Origin: Akkermansiaceae bacterium UBA3385
GTDB taxonomy: Bacteria; Verrucomicrobiota; Verrucomicrobiia; Verrucomicrobiales; Akkermansiaceae
NCBI GenBank assembly: GCA_002358905.1
Contig: DEPT01000040.1
Span: 21,935-78,411, forward strand
DNA length: 56,477 bases
Reading direction: 5' to 3'
Shown here: one piece after another, positions 1-7,257 of the stretch
How the letters are laid out: the number at the start of each line of letters is the position of its first letter
How positions within the stretch are numbered: the first letter of the stretch is position 1
The notes under the pieces: model-generated
Database searches by the model: none
The model's input: only the letters and a program-made list of their open reading frames with translations
Told to the model about the DNA's origin: nothing
Program-made: the position numbers and the translations under genes

Positions 1-369
1 GATGGTCAGATTTCCGATGCCGAAAAGGAAGCCATCAAGGCTGAGTTCAAAAAGAACGCTCCTAAGTTCCGCAAGCATGGCCGCCACGGCAAGCGCTGCG
101 GCAAGTGCTGCGGCAGAAAGGGTATGCGTCCCCAGCTGACCGAGGAGCAGAAGGCTGAGATGAAGGCCAGGTTCGAGGCTCGCAAGGCTGAGCGCAAGGC
201 TAAGTTCATGGAAAAGTTCGACACTGACAAGGACGGCCAGATTTCCGACGCCGAAAAGGAAGCCATCAAGGCTGAGTTCGCCAAGCGTGGCCCGAAGTGC
301 GGTAAGAAGGGTCACCGTCGTCATCACGGTCACCGTCCCTGCTGCGCCCCCAAGTGCGAGCAGAAGTAA
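1..369 (+). CDS. EF-hand domain protein, C-terminal part (5' end outside window)
   Basis: The frame is open from base 1 to the TAA at 367-369, so this is the last 122 residues of a longer protein. It holds two copies of an EF-hand half, D-x-D-x-D-G-Q-I-S-D-A-E type: the first is cut by the window edge (it begins at DGQISDAEKE) and the second reads FDTDKDGQISDAEKEAIKAE. Each EF-hand is followed by a basic tail rich in Lys, His, Gly and Cys, and the two units are separated by a charged K/E/R helix. Bases 1-48 and 232-279 are nearly identical, giving a 231-bp (77-residue) repeat period. The loops should bind calcium; the Cys/His-rich tails might bind another metal, which is a guess. The protein's role and location cannot be read because the N-terminus is missing. 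Confidence 0.8.
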   Translation, partial: DGQISDAEKEAIKAEFKKNAPKFRKHGRHGKRCGKCCGRKGMRPQLTEEQKAEMKARFEARKAERKAKFMEKFDTDKDGQISDAEKEAIKAEFAKRGPKCGKKGHRRHHGHRPCCAPKCEQK

Positions 370-409
370 GACAATTTTTACCGTATCAAAACGGTAGATC
401 ATAGAGACG

Positions 410-452
410 CTGAACGCCGTCCGGTTCATTCCGGGCGGCGCTTCAGTTTTTA
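410..452 (+). terminator. Rho-independent terminator of the EF-hand gene
   Basis: CTGAACGCCGTCCGG (410-424) pairs with CCGGGCGGCGCTTCAG (431-446), with small mismatches, and is followed by a run of T. It lies 41 bases after the stop codon of the EF-hand gene and before the convergent end of ribE. Confidence 0.8.
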
Positions 453-472
453 CTGATTGGGCAAAAAAAGAA

Positions 473-1063
473 TTACTGGTGTATCTTTAATTTTTCCACA
501 TATTTGGCAATCATGTCGACTTCTATATCAACAATGCTGCCGGGTGTGTAACAGTGCATGATAGTGCGCTCCCAGGTGTGGGGGGTTATCCAGAACTCTA
601 GCTCGTCAGGACCGGTGATGTTGGCTACGGTGAGGGAAACGCCATCAATGGCGATGCTGCCTTTATCGATGACGTAGCGCATGTATTCCTGGGGAATGCG
701 GATACGCACCATGTGGTCCTGCCCCACAGGCGTGATAGAAGATACCGTGCCAGTTGTATCAACATGGCCCATGACAAAATGACCGCCAAAGCGTCCATTG
801 CCACCCATAGCGCGCTCCAGATTGCAAAGGGAGCCGTCTTGCAGCTGCCCCAGGCTGGTCACACGCAGGGTTTGTGTAAGCAAATCAAACTCTACACGGG
901 TATTTTCAATCTTATCGACAGTGAGGCAGCAGCCATTCACCGCCACTGAATCCCCCAGCGCCAGTTCAGCAGCAAAGGGGATCTCCACCGCATAGCGCGC
1001 CCCGGATTCCACGGGTATGCGCTCCAGCACCTTTCCGGTGCATTCCACGAGTCCTGTGAACAT
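473..1063 (-). CDS. ribE: Riboflavin synthase (alpha chain)
   Basis: Dismutates two 6,7-dimethyl-8-ribityllumazine molecules to riboflavin and a pyrimidine product, the last step of riboflavin synthesis in the cytoplasm. The 196-residue length and the start MFTGLVE are typical of the family. Two lumazine-binding repeats are visible: the first has the GDSVAVNGCCLTV motif and ends near residue 95, and the second (from about residue 96) has GHFVMGHVDTTG and GSIAIDGVSLTVA. The gene begins 6 bases after the stop of the antiporter gene, so the two are probably cotranscribed. I saw no FMN riboswitch upstream. The pathway partner ribD is about 6 kb away in the same window, while ribBA and ribH are not present. 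Confidence 0.95.
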   Translation of the reverse strand: MFTGLVECTGKVLERIPVESGARYAVEIPFAAELALGDSVAVNGCCLTVDKIENTRVEFDLLTQTLRVTSLGQLQDGSLCNLERAMGGNGRFGGHFVMGHVDTTGTVSSITPVGQDHMVRIRIPQEYMRYVIDKGSIAIDGVSLTVANITGPDELEFWITPHTWERTIMHCYTPGSIVDIEVDMIAKYVEKLKIHQ

Positions 1064-1069
1064 AAGTCT

Positions 1070-2989
1070 TTAGTTGCCGAAATAAATGAAGTTATACAGG
1101 CAGAAGATGATGAAGGTGGGCAGAGCAGCCCAGAGGAAGAGCTGCAGAGCGCTGATGCCGTCCTTGAAATACTTACCAAGAATAGCCTGGCCCGCAGGGT
1201 TGGGAGCATTGGCAATCACTGTAAGACCACCGCCTGTCACGGCACCTGCTACAATAGCATAGCGGATGTGTTCCGGCAGATTCGGCACGGTACTGGAAAG
1301 GAAAGTAACGGAAGCATTATCATTAAAGGCTGTCAGGATGCTGGCCAGACCCATGGTGGCCGTAGCACCCAGATCGGCCAGTGCCTGCAGCACGGGCTGC
1401 ATCCACCATCCCTGCACGCCACCCAGAATAAGTAGGCCTGCAAGGAAGAAGGCCACCAGCAGAGGAACCTTGATGGAGAAAGCATTCTGGTACTGCGGAG
1501 TCGCCATGGTAAAGCCCAGGAAGAAGAGGAAGCCACCCACGAAAATAGCCGGGTGGTGGGCAAAATACACAGTCCAGACCAGGAAGAAGATGGACACACC
1601 ATATACCCAGGCAGGAATCACGTCCTGGCGGTCTTCCCATGAGGTAGGCACACCGGAATCAAAGGCACTGTTAAGGCGCTGAACCTCAGCAAGACGTTTG
1701 AATTCCTTGGTAAAGATAAAGAAGTAGATGACGTTGGAAATAATGATACCAATGATGGCTTTCCAACCGAAATGAACGAACATGTGGGACATATCCCAAT
1801 CCCACTTGCTGGCCACCATCACAATGGGAGGTGCGGCAAAATGAGTGAGAGTACCGCCTACAGATACGTTTACAAAGAGCAAGGCCAGGGTTGCATAGCA
1901 CAGGGAGGGGGCAGGCTTGAGGTGGTAGAACTTCTTGGCCAAGAGAATAGCAGCCAGGGTCATGGCGGCAGGCTCTGTGATGAATGACCCCAGGAGTGGT
2001 GCTATGCACAGCACAGAAAGCCACCAGGCAGCCGGGGTACCACCACCCATGCTGGCAGAGAATTTAAGCGTATTTTCAGCCAGACGATAAATGGGACGGG
2101 AAGAGGCAATGACCATGATAACCGCCACAAAGAGGGGTTCTGTGAAACTGGTGTCGCGGTCGATATAGCGCAGGAAGTCATCCATGCTGTAATAATGCTG
2201 GCAGACCAGGGCAAAAGGAATAATCCAGAGACCGAAGACGACTTCCACCTCACCCAGGAAATGGCAGAGTGTGCTGCCGAAGGAGACGGGCATGCGCTGC
2301 TCCGGATGCAGAATACGGAACTTTTCATCGCGCAATTTCTGCTTGTGAGCTTTTTCCATGTGGTGAGCCCATTTCTGGAACATGGGAGCCATGAATGTAT
2401 GCATGATAGCCAGCAGGAAAATTATCGTAGCGGCCAGGTTGAAATTGTCAACCTTGACACGGTGGACAAGCTTATCCCAGAGCCCCATACCCTGCTCTGC
2501 CTTGGCGTAAATCTGCAGCGGAATCGGGAAACGGCTGTACTGCAGTTTACCATCGGTATAATGGTGTGTCCAGGCTGCAAGGACGCCATCCGGGTCAGCG
2601 TGGTAGACCGTCTTACCGCATTCCGGGCAGGGCTTGTGGGCCATGGGCAAGGCAAACCGGACCTTCATGGCAGCATGTTCCAGTACGCTGTGGCCATCGT
2701 AGGCGTGGTGCTCCTGTGCCAGATAGCTCTGAAGCGACTCCAGGCTCATGGATTCTGCTGCAATGAGTAGAGAATTCGTGGCATTGGGGCAGAGATTCAA
2801 GCTGCGGATAAGTTTTTCCTTGGCTTCTGCCTCGGCACGGATTTCTTCCACCGAGGGTACAGCCGCTTCCCCCAGAGAATCACAAGCCGGAGCCGGCTGC
2901 TGGATGGGGGCCACTTCTTCCTGGGCCTGCAGGTTACCCAGCAGAGCAAAAATACCACAAATCAGTGTTGCAATGAAGCTTTTACACAT
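1070..2989 (-). CDS. Putative Na+/H+ antiporter with an N-terminal periplasmic extension
   Basis: A 639-residue inner-membrane protein of the putative Na+/H+ antiporter family (Pfam Na_H_antiport_3 type). Residues 1-22 are a signal peptide (MCKSFIATLICGIFALLGN, then LQAQ). Residues about 23-180 form a soluble stretch, expected in the periplasm, with a CxxC pair (CPECGKTVYH) that may bind a metal. From about residue 185 there are around twelve hydrophobic segments, with conserved-looking stretches such as FITEPAAMTLAA, GGTLTHFAAPPIV, NDNASVTFL and NAPNPAG, typical of ion-coupled transporters where Asp/Asn residues in membrane helices carry the ion. The expected role is sodium/proton exchange for pH and salt balance. 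It is followed at 6 bases by ribE. The direction of transport and ion specificity are not visible. Confidence 0.85.
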   Translation of the reverse strand: MCKSFIATLICGIFALLGNLQAQEEVAPIQQPAPACDSLGEAAVPSVEEIRAEAEAKEKLIRSLNLCPNATNSLLIAAESMSLESLQSYLAQEHHAYDGHSVLEHAAMKVRFALPMAHKPCPECGKTVYHADPDGVLAAWTHHYTDGKLQYSRFPIPLQIYAKAEQGMGLWDKLVHRVKVDNFNLAATIIFLLAIMHTFMAPMFQKWAHHMEKAHKQKLRDEKFRILHPEQRMPVSFGSTLCHFLGEVEVVFGLWIIPFALVCQHYYSMDDFLRYIDRDTSFTEPLFVAVIMVIASSRPIYRLAENTLKFSASMGGGTPAAWWLSVLCIAPLLGSFITEPAAMTLAAILLAKKFYHLKPAPSLCYATLALLFVNVSVGGTLTHFAAPPIVMVASKWDWDMSHMFVHFGWKAIIGIIISNVIYFFIFTKEFKRLAEVQRLNSAFDSGVPTSWEDRQDVIPAWVYGVSIFFLVWTVYFAHHPAIFVGGFLFFLGFTMATPQYQNAFSIKVPLLVAFFLAGLLILGGVQGWWMQPVLQALADLGATATMGLASILTAFNDNASVTFLSSTVPNLPEHIRYAIVAGAVTGGGLTVIANAPNPAGQAILGKYFKDGISALQLFLWAALPTFIIFCLYNFIYFGN

Positions 2990-3349
2990 AACGATATCCG
3001 AATAAAAATTCCAGTTCTATACTAGCACATCTGCCGCCACATTGGCGAGCAAAAAGTGTGTATCAACGGCGGCGGCGCGTAAATTGAGAAGTGTAAAAAC
3101 AAATGCGACACCGGAAAGCCCCAAAAAAGTCACCCAAGGTGCCCAAACTGCCCTAGCCCGGATGGGGTTACGGGGGAAGGACGGCAATGAGTCCTTCCCC
3201 CCTCAGGCCGTGATGAAACAGAAAAAGGGTGCTTTCCGGTGTTGCAGGCAGCCGCGTCTCAGCCTCAAAATCCCACTGCTTAACCTAAACCACAAACGAT
3301 TTTGCACCAATGACCGAGATTTTATAGAAAAAAGATTGCGCCGCCTTTA
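2990..3349. other. Intergenic region with a perfect stem-loop
   Basis: About 360 bases with no gene I can support. The only clear structure is the 11-bp perfect inverted repeat GGGGGAAGGAC/GTCCTTCCCCC at 3172-3182 and 3192-3202 region (loop of about 8 bases). It has no following T-run on either strand, so it is not a standard terminator. The side next to 2990 should hold the promoter of the antiporter gene; TAGTAT near 3015-3020 on the minus strand is a possible -10 box without a convincing -35. Confidence 0.4.
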
Positions 3350-3694
3350 TCACTTGATACTCCCTAACAGGCTTTTCTTTCTCTTTTTTTGAGAAAGCCC
3401 AAGATAGTGATCTTTTCCATTGCCACGCATGACTTGTTTGGCTTCAACGTAATCATCACCATCAGCAATTGACATATAATTTTTATTTAATGATTTTTTT
3501 ATGTAAGGATTTAACCAAGAGTTTATAAGCAACAACATGAAGCAAATTAAGCATATTCCCATGCAGGCTTCTGAATACTTGAGTTTATCATATTCAAAAA
3601 GGATAGCACCTATTATGCAAGAAAATATACCCAACACAAACAGAGCTTCTTGTTGGTGGTGAATCTTTAATGCTTTTATAAATAATCTCTTCAT
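3350..3694 (-). CDS. Hypothetical two-helix membrane protein
   Basis: A 114-residue protein with two hydrophobic segments (about residues 18-35, ALFVLGIFSCIIGAILF, and 44-60, CMGICLICFMLLLINSWL) and a basic, soluble C-terminus ending in KKRKKSLLGSIK. I do not recognise the family. The gene is clearly more AT-rich than its neighbours and stands alone between two gaps, so it could be recently acquired or poorly constrained. The start at 3694 has no clear ribosome binding site. It is accepted as a gene because the protein has a coherent membrane topology and no better overlapping frame exists. Confidence 0.5.
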   Translation of the reverse strand: MKRLFIKALKIHHQQEALFVLGIFSCIIGAILFEYDKLKYSEACMGICLICFMLLLINSWLNPYIKKSLNKNYMSIADGDDYVEAKQVMRGNGKDHYLGLSQKKRKKSLLGSIK

Positions 3695-3786
3695 TTGAAT
3701 AAATAGTTTCGATTTATAAGTACAAACAGATATTGTATCTTCACAACAAGTTTCTGAACTGCTGATTCGGTAATTACAGGAAAGAA

Positions 3787-4200
3787 TCAGCGGCGCTGGC
3801 GGGCAAGATGGAGCAGTTTGGCATAGGCGCGGCTTTCGCCACGGGCGGCGGCTTTGCGGTACCAGTAGGCTGCTAGTTCTGAGCTGGCAGGTGCGCCGGT
3901 GCCGGTTTCAAAACATTCGCCGAGTTTCAATGCAGCGGCGGCATGCCCGACCAGTGCAGCGCGCTCCAGGCAGCTGCAACCGCCGGAGGCATCGCGCCGG
4001 CAGCCAAGGCCTTTGAGATAACACTTGCCCAGCCAGTAGAGGGCATCGGGGTTGCCGGCGCGGGCGGCAAGGTCAAACCACTCCACGGCTTCCTCAAAAT
4101 TACGACCTTCGCCCCGGCCACGGATGAGTTTTTTTGCAAGGTGCATCATGGATTCCACATCTCCGGATGCGGCACGTGTTCTGAGCTCATCTGCCATCAT
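3787..4200 (-). CDS. Sel1-like repeat protein
   Basis: A 137-residue protein built from Sel1-like repeats (TPR-related helix pairs of about 36 residues). The units are visible as EAVEWFDLAARAGNPDALYWLGKCY, a second with ERAALVGHAAAALKLGECF, and a third with LAAYWYRKAAARGESRAYAKL. Sel1 repeats act as protein-protein adaptors. There is no signal peptide or membrane segment, so it should be cytoplasmic. Its start lies 3 bases from the stop of the ABC-2 permease, so they are almost certainly cotranscribed, and it may help assembly or regulation of that membrane protein (inference). An 8-bp inverted repeat (GCTGATTC/GAATCAGC, 3761-3791) spans the stop codon but lacks a strong T-run. Confidence 0.8.
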   Translation of the reverse strand: MMADELRTRAASGDVESMMHLAKKLIRGRGEGRNFEEAVEWFDLAARAGNPDALYWLGKCYLKGLGCRRDASGGCSCLERAALVGHAAAALKLGECFETGTGAPASSELAAYWYRKAAARGESRAYAKLLHLARQRR

Positions 4201-4203
4201 GCA

Positions 4204-5118
4204 TCAGAATTCCTTTCTGCTGAAAATCCACGTTGCCATCAGGAGGTGCAGCAGCATATAAGCCACCGCTATAAGGGCAAGTCCTCCCAGAAGAGACCAG
4301 CTTAATTCAGCCCCGGCACTGGCTGTATCAGCCACGGAGAACAAGCCGAAATCCGGCAGAATAATGGCACAGATCTGTTCTGTCCAGCGCATGAGACTGG
4401 TAGTCCCCTGCCCTGCACTCACCGCTGCAAAGAGCATATCCTGGAACATGCCGATAAAATAAGCCCCGAGGCCAAAGATGATGCTGACAATAGTGCCACT
4501 GGTGACACAGGAAATGAGCAATGTAAGCGAGGTGAGCACACCGTACCCCAGCAAGGTGGCCAGAACCCCGCGCTGGGTGTTCCAGCTGTTGCCGGCAGCG
4601 TACACCTGGTCCAGATACGGTTTTATATCCTCCTGGGTAAAGCCATTGGCAGAAAGTGCTGTGGTTAATTCTGCACAAATGCTGCTTACGCGCTGCGCAA
4701 GTAAGAGACTCATCAGACCGTCCAGCAGGGCAATCATGAGAACAAGAAGGGCCAGTACACCCATAGTCTTGCCGGCCAGATAATCAAAACGCGGCACCGG
4801 TTTGCAGAGAATGGTGTATAAGATGCGGTCCTCGGCATCCCGCGGCAGCAGCAGTGCAGTGGCCGCCACACAGAACACAAGACCGAACAACTGCATGCAC
4901 CCCAGGCTGACATCCTTGATGAATTGCAGCTGCGCCACACCTTGGTACTCTACTCCTATGTTTCCCTGGTACGGAATGAACTGGAGAGCCAGGAATATGA
5001 CGGCTACTACTGCCGGCACAAAAAACAAACGCATGCGCACCAACTGAATGAGCGTTACTCCCGCCACAGCGGAAATACGCCCAGGCATGTGCACCAGATA
5101 CTGAATTGGCGCGGGCAT
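4204..5118 (-). CDS. ABC-2 type transporter permease subunit
   Basis: About 304 residues with six hydrophobic segments: an N-terminal helix (FFVPAVVAVIFLALQFI), a large periplasmic loop, then helices with FGLVFCVAATALLLP, VLALLVLMIALLDGL, LTSLTLLISCVTSGTIVSI and a last one near the C-terminus. The stretch LLPRDAEDRILYTILCKPV-P-RFDYLAGK is the cytoplasmic coupling region characteristic of ABC-2 permeases, with the usual R/K-P-x-x-R-x-x-Y-x-x-GK form. An in-frame ATG lies at 5169, but the extra residues would be read out of frame through the end of the upstream gene, so the ATG at 5118, after that gene's stop, is preferred. No ATPase gene is adjacent, so its partner must be encoded elsewhere. 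The substrate is unknown. Confidence 0.75.
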   Translation of the reverse strand: MPAPIQYLVHMPGRISAVAGVTLIQLVRMRLFFVPAVVAVIFLALQFIPYQGNIGVEYQGVAQLQFIKDVSLGCMQLFGLVFCVAATALLLPRDAEDRILYTILCKPVPRFDYLAGKTMGVLALLVLMIALLDGLMSLLLAQRVSSICAELTTALSANGFTQEDIKPYLDQVYAAGNSWNTQRGVLATLLGYGVLTSLTLLISCVTSGTIVSIIFGLGAYFIGMFQDMLFAAVSAGQGTTSLMRWTEQICAIILPDFGLFSVADTASAGAELSWSLLGGLALIAVAYMLLHLLMATWIFSRKEF

Positions 5119-5140
5119 GCGTTTATCTATCAAGCAGAAT

Positions 5141-5530
5141 TTACTTACGAGCGGCTTTCTCGCCGTCATCAATAAGCTTCCAGAAGCTGCGGGATTTGCT
5201 CAGCTTCTTATCTTCGGCATCGGATCCCATGCCACTGCGGAAGAAGAAATCCTTCAGCGAATCAGCGTGAAGAACACGCTGTACCACCACCACGTTATCA
5301 CCCTCACTATTCTTTTCCACAGTGAAGTAAATGCGGTAGTCATTCTCATCCGAACGGAATCGGAAAATACGACGACCATCGCGTTCCACCACACCAAAAC
5401 GGGGGTCTGTCGGCGCACCGGTAAGGCACCCTTCATCCACCTTGAAAGCGAAAAAAAGCTTCAACTGCTGCATGGCGGGAATGGCAGAAACCTCCGCCGC
5501 ACTGATTTCATTAAAAGCGATCTGTTGCAC
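5141..5530 (-). CDS. RelE/ParE-fold protein, toxin-like
   Basis: A 129-residue protein starting with GTG (an in-frame stop lies just upstream). The central part reads GVVERDGRRIFRFRSDENDYRIYFTVE and then NVVVVQRVLHADSLKDFF, the order of beta strands found in the RelE/ParE superfamily (R-F-R...DYRI-x-F, then V-V-V-x-R-V-x-H). RelE-type toxins cleave mRNA at the ribosome and ParE types attack gyrase; whether this one does either is unknown. No small antitoxin gene is next to it, and it leads an apparent operon with the ABC-2 permease and the Sel1 protein. It may therefore be a domesticated member with a housekeeping function. The N-terminal 35 residues (SAAEVSAIPAMQQLKLFFAF) look helical and are longer than in classic toxins. 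Confidence 0.6.
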   Translation of the reverse strand: MQQIAFNEISAAEVSAIPAMQQLKLFFAFKVDEGCLTGAPTDPRFGVVERDGRRIFRFRSDENDYRIYFTVEKNSEGDNVVVVQRVLHADSLKDFFFRSGMGSDAEDKKLSKSRSFWKLIDDGEKAARK

Positions 5531-5622
5531 GCGACCAGTTTAGGGGATGACCGACCTAAAGGCAAGAAAAATGTGCGTTTACCTTTATTTTGCTAGAGCA
5601 TTCTCTAACTGCTCAATATTGC

Positions 5623-6366
5623 TCAATAAGCAAATGGTTTTCCACTGCGGTTTTTCATGCCATTTTTCATTTGCTCCTGCATGTATCGCCATTGAGCAGT
5701 ATTGCGTGCTTCCGGGGAATCACTTTCTATGTAATAAGCATATTGGGTACCAGAGCGAATCTTATACCAATGTTCCATGGGTAATTTATGTCCTTCGGGG
5801 TATATCTCATTCAAGGAACTTGTACTTTCCGGATCAACTACCCAATCACCGGCATCCCGTTCATCTTCCACACGGAGGCGGCCAGCATACCACCAGGCAT
5901 CCAGCATGACTACGGATGGCCATTTCCCAGCTTTTGAGACAATATAAACAACGTGGTGTTCCCCACCCTTCCCCTGGTCTTTCACACAACACCCCAAGGA
6001 ATAATACTTAAGCGGACGCCGGCGAAGCTCGCGGTATAAATCATGCTGGTAATGCCAGCACAAACCGCGCTGACGAACGCTTTTTCTGGTATTGACAACC
6101 CGGTTATTAAGCCAGTTGACAAATATAGGCTCGTTATAACGCGCAATAGCAGCCGAAGCTTTGTAAGCTGTATCAGCCAGCCAGGTGGCTTCATCCACAG
6201 CCGTTGCCCGCTGTTGTTCCGGAACGAGGGAAAGCAATTTTTCCTTTAATTCTTCACGCTTCTTCACCACATTCGGCAATTCCGCATACCCGGGTCTGGG
6301 TGCACTTTGACAGGCCACCATGACCAGTGAACACAGGGCAAACGCAACAAGGTGCCAAGATTTCAT
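5623..6366 (-). CDS. Lipoprotein with transglutaminase-like Cys-His-Asp core (copy 2)
   Basis: A 247-residue lipoprotein: the signal peptide ends in a lipobox with Cys19 (LVMVAC). After a helical, charged stretch (residues 30-75) comes a core that suits a transglutaminase/papain-like fold: Cys103 in RGLCWHYQHDLYRELRRR, His137 in GGEHHVVYIV, and Asp156 in VVMLDAWWYAGRL. The order Cys on a helix, His on a strand, Asp on the next strand matches bacterial transglutaminase-like cysteine proteinases; this assignment is an inference from motifs. The protein is 40-50 percent alike, by eye, to the gene 3 bases upstream, which arose by tandem duplication. Likely membrane-anchored in the periplasm or outer membrane; substrate unknown. 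The C-terminus (EHWYKIRS) is also shared by both copies. Confidence 0.7.
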   Translation of the reverse strand: MKSWHLVAFALCSLVMVACQSAPRPGYAELPNVVKKREELKEKLLSLVPEQQRATAVDEATWLADTAYKASAAIARYNEPIFVNWLNNRVVNTRKSVRQRGLCWHYQHDLYRELRRRPLKYYSLGCCVKDQGKGGEHHVVYIVSKAGKWPSVVMLDAWWYAGRLRVEDERDAGDWVVDPESTSSLNEIYPEGHKLPMEHWYKIRSGTQYAYYIESDSPEARNTAQWRYMQEQMKNGMKNRSGKPFAY

Positions 6367-6369
6367 GGT

Positions 6370-7116
6370 TTAATAATTCGTTAATCTTCCGGGATGCTGT
6401 TTCTTACCCAGCTCGATATTGTTATACATGCGTTCGTACTGCGAGGAATAACGCATCTCAGGCAACCAATATCCTTCGTAGTTACCATCGGCTCCACGCA
6501 ACACGCTCCAATGTTCGATGGGCCATTGGTGCCCTTCCTGATAATAGAATGATTGTGCCCTGCAGATAATAGGCAGGTCCTGCCAGCGGGTTTTACTCAA
6601 CTTCCGTGCATCATCCACCTTCAAACGTCCATTCCACATCCAGGCATCCAGCACCCAGGCAGCCGGCCACTCACCACCGCGGGCAGCCACATACACACAG
6701 TTATGTTCCGAAGCCTTGGCGATATCTCTCACGCAACAACCAATGCGGAAATAGGTCAACGGTCTCCGACGAAGCTCACGAAACATGTCGTGCTGGTACT
6801 GCCAGCACAGACCTCTGTCCTGCAGCCTGGCGTTGATAAAGGCATTACCCGCCCAACCCGGAAAATAGGAACCGTTGATGCGCGCAATACCCGCTGCAGC
6901 TTTATATGCGGTATCAGCCAGCCAGGTTGCTTCCTCAATGGCCGCTGATTCCTTCTGCTGTTCCGATGGCAGCAAAGCAAGCAGGTTATCTTTCAACTCT
7001 ACGCGACGGTTCACAACTAATGCTGTATACGGATACTGAACAGGGGGAGGATAACAGGATGTTACCCCTACTCCCACCAACATACACATACATAATTGAC
7101 GCACACTTATTTTCAT
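6370..7116 (-). CDS. Lipoprotein with transglutaminase-like Cys-His-Asp core (copy 1)
   Basis: A 248-residue paralogue of the next gene, separated by 3 bases and probably in the same transcript. The lipobox is GVTSC with Cys21. The shared helical region contains EEATWLADTAYKAAAGIARI, and the core has Cys104 (RGLCWQYQHDMFRELRRR), His138 (SEHNCVYVAA) and Asp157 (WVLDAWMWNGRL). All three putative catalytic residues are conserved between the copies while flanking loops have changed, which argues for enzymatic function in both. A Cys pair (IGCCVRD, residues 127-128) is conserved too. A sigma70-type promoter lies 22 bases upstream and a parS-like site lies at 7205-7220 behind it. Confidence 0.7.
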   Translation of the reverse strand: MKISVRQLCMCMLVGVGVTSCYPPPVQYPYTALVVNRRVELKDNLLALLPSEQQKESAAIEEATWLADTAYKAAAGIARINGSYFPGWAGNAFINARLQDRGLCWQYQHDMFRELRRRPLTYFRIGCCVRDIAKASEHNCVYVAARGGEWPAAWVLDAWMWNGRLKVDDARKLSKTRWQDLPIICRAQSFYYQEGHQWPIEHWSVLRGADGNYEGYWLPEMRYSSQYERMYNNIELGKKQHPGRLTNY

Positions 7117-7137
7117 CTTATAGCGTAAAGGCGGCGC

Positions 7138-7166
7138 ATTCTACCGCATCTTTCCTGTTATCGCAA
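7138..7166 (-). promoter_or_regulatory. Sigma70-type promoter of the paired lipoprotein genes
   Basis: On the minus strand TTGCGA (7161-7166), a 17-base spacer and TAGAAT (7138-7143), ending 21 bases before the ATG at 7116. Confidence 0.6.
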
Positions 7167-7204
7167 GTCAAATCAACGCTGAATACATACATTTCACTGT
7201 ATAA

Positions 7205-7220
7205 TGTTCCACATGGAACA
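7205..7220. other. parS-like site 1
   Basis: TGTTCCACATGGAACA, one base from the perfect palindrome TGTTCCACGTGGAACA that ParB binds in many bacteria (the Pseudomonas form of parS). The arms extend by one more A/T pair on each side to 7203-7222... It lies in the gap between ribD and the lipoprotein pair. Confidence 0.75.
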
Positions 7221-7257
7221 TTGACAAAAAGAGTTTTTTGGTGTAATGCCACCTATT

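Noticed and set aside
3042..3392. 116-residue plus-strand frame
   Set aside because: Low-complexity basic sequence crossing the stem-loop and overlapping the membrane-protein gene; no family, no start signal.
5770..5790. Half parS match TGTTCCATGGG
   Set aside because: Only the left arm fits; the right arm does not complement.
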